Source of the DNA: Arthrobacter sp. ISL-5
Lineage (GTDB): Bacteria; Actinomycetota; Actinomycetes; Actinomycetales; Micrococcaceae
NCBI RefSeq assembly: GCF_018613835.1
Contig: NZ_JAGGPM010000002.1
Location: 62,001-126,000, forward strand
Length of the DNA: 64,000 bases
Direction of reading: 5' to 3'
Shown: in pieces, positions 62,349 to 64,000 of the stretch
How the letters are laid out: every line of letters begins with the position of its first letter
Numbering within the stretch: position 1 is the stretch's first letter
Notes under the pieces: generated by a model
What the model was told of the DNA's origin: nothing
Database searches by the model: none
Seen by the model: the letters and a program-made list of their open reading frames with translations, nothing else
Position numbers and translations under genes: made by a program

Positions 62349-63346
62349 TGGTTCAGGGCCGCTGCACGGACGAATGTCCCCACCAGGGCGATTGCCAGCG
62401 CCAGCAATATTGTGGGTCCCGTCCCGCCAGCTGGCCCGAGCGCTCCCATGAAGACCTGCTTGCCCATCGCAGTCATCTCCTGCAGATCTCCTCCGAGCAC
62501 GCGTGTGCCCAGCACGCTTCTGACCGCCGTGAACATCGCCGGAACCACCCAGAGCATGGCAAGGTCTACCAGCCACACCAGCGCCCGGACAGCGGGCCGA
62601 AGTCCGCACCACGCCAGTGCGACACCCACCAGCACTGCCGGTAAACAGCGCCACAGCATAGAGACCAGCGGGGAGACGCCGCCCACCCCTGCCAGGTGGG
62701 TGACTCCGGCGGCCGCCCAGGACACAAACGGCACCGCCATGACGCCCACACCCAGGGCCGCCAGAGCCCTGGATTTTGCCGCGAGGAGCAACAGCGCCAC
62801 CATTCCTGCAACCATTGCGGCTACCACTCCGGCCAGCAGGCCGCCCACGTACAGAATTGATCTCGGCCCGGCAGCCAGGCCGCCGCCCACCACCGTGAAC
62901 GCCTGAATCGTCGCCGTGACCTGCACCGCGAGCACACCGCCCGCTGCGCACCACATAACCAGGCGCCGTCGCGGGGAGGGCCAGCACCGGACGGCCAGGC
63001 CGGCGGCCGCCCCGCCCGTCGTCATGAGGGCCACAAGCGTGGTGCTCTCGTATTGGCTCAGCGGCAGGAGAGCAAGCGGCATCTGTCCCGGCCATACCTG
63101 CGAGCCCCATAAGTTCAGCAGCGGCAGGCGCGCGCCGGTGACCAGCCAAGGGACTAGGCCAAGTAGCCCGGCCAGGAGCCCGAGCAAGACCGCCACCGTT
63201 GCGTCTTTGCTGGCCGCACGGGTTGGTCCCTCGGGATCACGCGCCGGCCGCTCCACTGCTGTGGTGGTCCGGTCGGCTCCGGCTGCAACACGAATCGCGT
63301 CCGGCTCCCGAGTTTGGGAAGCCACATGGTCGTTGCGGTGACTCAC
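62333..63346 (-). CDS. Multi-span membrane protein of unknown function
   Basis: A 337-residue protein from the GTG at 63346; AAAGAG lies upstream (an in-frame TTG at 63367 is less likely). The first 45 residues are polar. About eight hydrophobic segments follow, including VAVLLGLLAGLLGLVPWLV, GVVAAMVAGMVALLLLAA, LVSMLWRCLPAVLVGVALAW and ILLALAIALVGTFVRAA. No transporter or enzyme motif is seen. The downstream lipoprotein overlaps it, suggesting a joint envelope function. Confidence 0.7.
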   Translation of the reverse strand: MSHRNDHVASQTREPDAIRVAAGADRTTTAVERPARDPEGPTRAASKDATVAVLLGLLAGLLGLVPWLVTGARLPLLNLWGSQVWPGQMPLALLPLSQYESTTLVALMTTGGAAAGLAVRCWPSPRRRLVMWCAAGGVLAVQVTATIQAFTVVGGGLAAGPRSILYVGGLLAGVVAAMVAGMVALLLLAAKSRALAALGVGVMAVPFVSWAAAGVTHLAGVGGVSPLVSMLWRCLPAVLVGVALAWCGLRPAVRALVWLVDLAMLWVVPAMFTAVRSVLGTRVLGGDLQEMTAMGKQVFMGALGPAGGTGPTILLALAIALVGTFVRAAALNQWRAR

Positions 63347-63574
63347 AGGAACTCTTTCAGTAGGCAAACGGGAAATTCTGGCACGCGCGTGGCCGGACTA
63401 CTGATTGTACATCGAATGGACTAATTGCCCGATTGCCGAGTCTCGCCCGATCGCAGCGCTCCCCCAGGCAAGCAGCGCTGCGGCCCCAAGGCCCCTGACA
63501 GGTAACGGCAGGCCCTCCCGTGGCGGGGCAGGGGCTCATAGCGTTGATGGCATGGACAAGGGAAAAGGCATGCC

Positions 63575-63958
63575 ATGACCAGCGATGCAGAGGAGCAGGA
63601 CCGGGCGGAAATCCTCGACAACTACCGGGCCCAGCTGCGGGCCATGGTGGACGGCGACGCCGACGTGCTCGGTGAGCTGCTCACGGAGGACTTCACGCTT
63701 ACGCACATGACGGGCTACCTCCAGGCCAAGCAGGAGTGGTTGGCCCAGATGCGGGCCGGGCAGTTTGTCTACCACGACGCCCAGGAGAGGAACGTGTCCC
63801 TTCACGTGGACGGTGACACCGCCCGGCTCGTCGGGAGGATCGTCACGGACGCGGCGGTCTACGGGTCCCGGGCCAGCTGGCCGCTGCAGCTCACCATGGA
63901 CTTCATCCGCAAGAGCGGGCGATGGCTCGCCGCGCGTTCGGAGGCCACCACCTGGTGA
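63575..63958 (+). CDS. NTF2-like (SnoaL/DUF4440-type) protein
   Basis: A 127-residue cone-fold protein: EILDNYRAQLRAMVDGDADVLGELLTEDFTLTHMTGYLQAKQEWLAQMRAGQFVYHDAQ, then RLVGRIVTDAAVYGSRASWPLQLTMDFIRKSGRWLAARSEATTW. It matches DUF4440/NTF2-like proteins, a fold used by isomerases and by binding proteins; no catalytic set can be assigned. An AAGGGAAAAGG ribosome site lies before the ATG. The 228 bp before it (63347-63574) show no gene. Confidence 0.83.
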   Translation: MTSDAEEQDRAEILDNYRAQLRAMVDGDADVLGELLTEDFTLTHMTGYLQAKQEWLAQMRAGQFVYHDAQERNVSLHVDGDTARLVGRIVTDAAVYGSRASWPLQLTMDFIRKSGRWLAARSEATTW

Positions 63959-63969
63959 CCCCGCGGAAC

Positions 63970-64000
63970 CAAAACGCAAGCGGACGACGGCGGGAAAGTC
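63970..64000. repeat. Palindromic GACGGCGGG element, copy 12 (cut by window end)
   Basis: CCAAAACGCAA is followed by GCGGACGACGGCGGGA and AAGTC; the right arm lies beyond the window. Same polarity as all other copies. It starts 11 bp after the NTF2-like stop. Confidence 0.8.

Overview
The window comes from a high-GC actinobacterium. Gene content and style point to the Micrococcaceae, most likely Arthrobacter, Pseudarthrobacter or Paenarthrobacter. The signs are GTG starts and GTGA/ATGA gene overlaps, many apparently leaderless promoters, a betaine-type choline operon, a riboswitch-controlled glycine operon, and a family of GACGGCGGGA-type palindromes between genes. This assignment is by recognition, not by a search.

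Layout. 0-7.6 kb: the end of a short-chain dehydrogenase, cobalamin-dependent methionine synthase metH, and on the other strand a lipoprotein plus a four-domain ECF-type transporter, probably for vitamin B12. 7.7-13.4 kb: a minus-strand choline-to-betaine operon (betI-like TetR, betB, betA, APC permease) with two clear TetR operators over the betB promoter. 13.5-24.7 kb: small regulators and enzymes, including an APH-like kinase, a DUF222/HNH protein, a GPP34 protein, RidA, a NYN/OST-HTH protein, DUF4383 and a FAD-Rieske fusion. 24.7-46.3 kb: an accessory and partly decaying stretch. It holds dehydrogenases, GNATs, VOC and ABM proteins, a GH16-like secreted enzyme, an ArsR-ArsC fusion and a second GPP34 gene. 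It also contains at least seven broken genes: a LysR/ABC-permease fusion scar, a TetR without its recognition helix, a frameshifted MFS sugar porter, an SSS-transporter tail, and patD/idnD halves joined head to head. 46.4-47.4 kb: gluconokinase and a small secreted protein.

47.7-60.1 kb is the main system: a tandem glycine riboswitch followed by gcvP-gcvT-gcvH-glyA-sdaA-lipA-metF-like-cycA-like-purU and a 52-residue single-span membrane protein, all on one strand and several overlapping. Together they would cleave glycine, make serine, deaminate serine to pyruvate, lipoylate GcvH, and balance one-carbon units. Choline oxidation at 9-13 kb would feed the same pool through betaine and sarcosine; the demethylation steps are not in this window. 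60.2-64 kb: PIN and NYN proteins, a MOSC protein, a helix-hairpin-helix gene with an internal stop, a frameshifted lipoprotein behind a membrane protein, and an NTF2-like protein.

The best leads are these: a palindromic repeat family whose twelve copies all point the same way; two GPP34 paralogues with the same leaderless promoter but different coding minisatellites; a possible structured RNA before sdaA; and an ArsR-ArsC gene whose operator fills the promoter spacer exactly.
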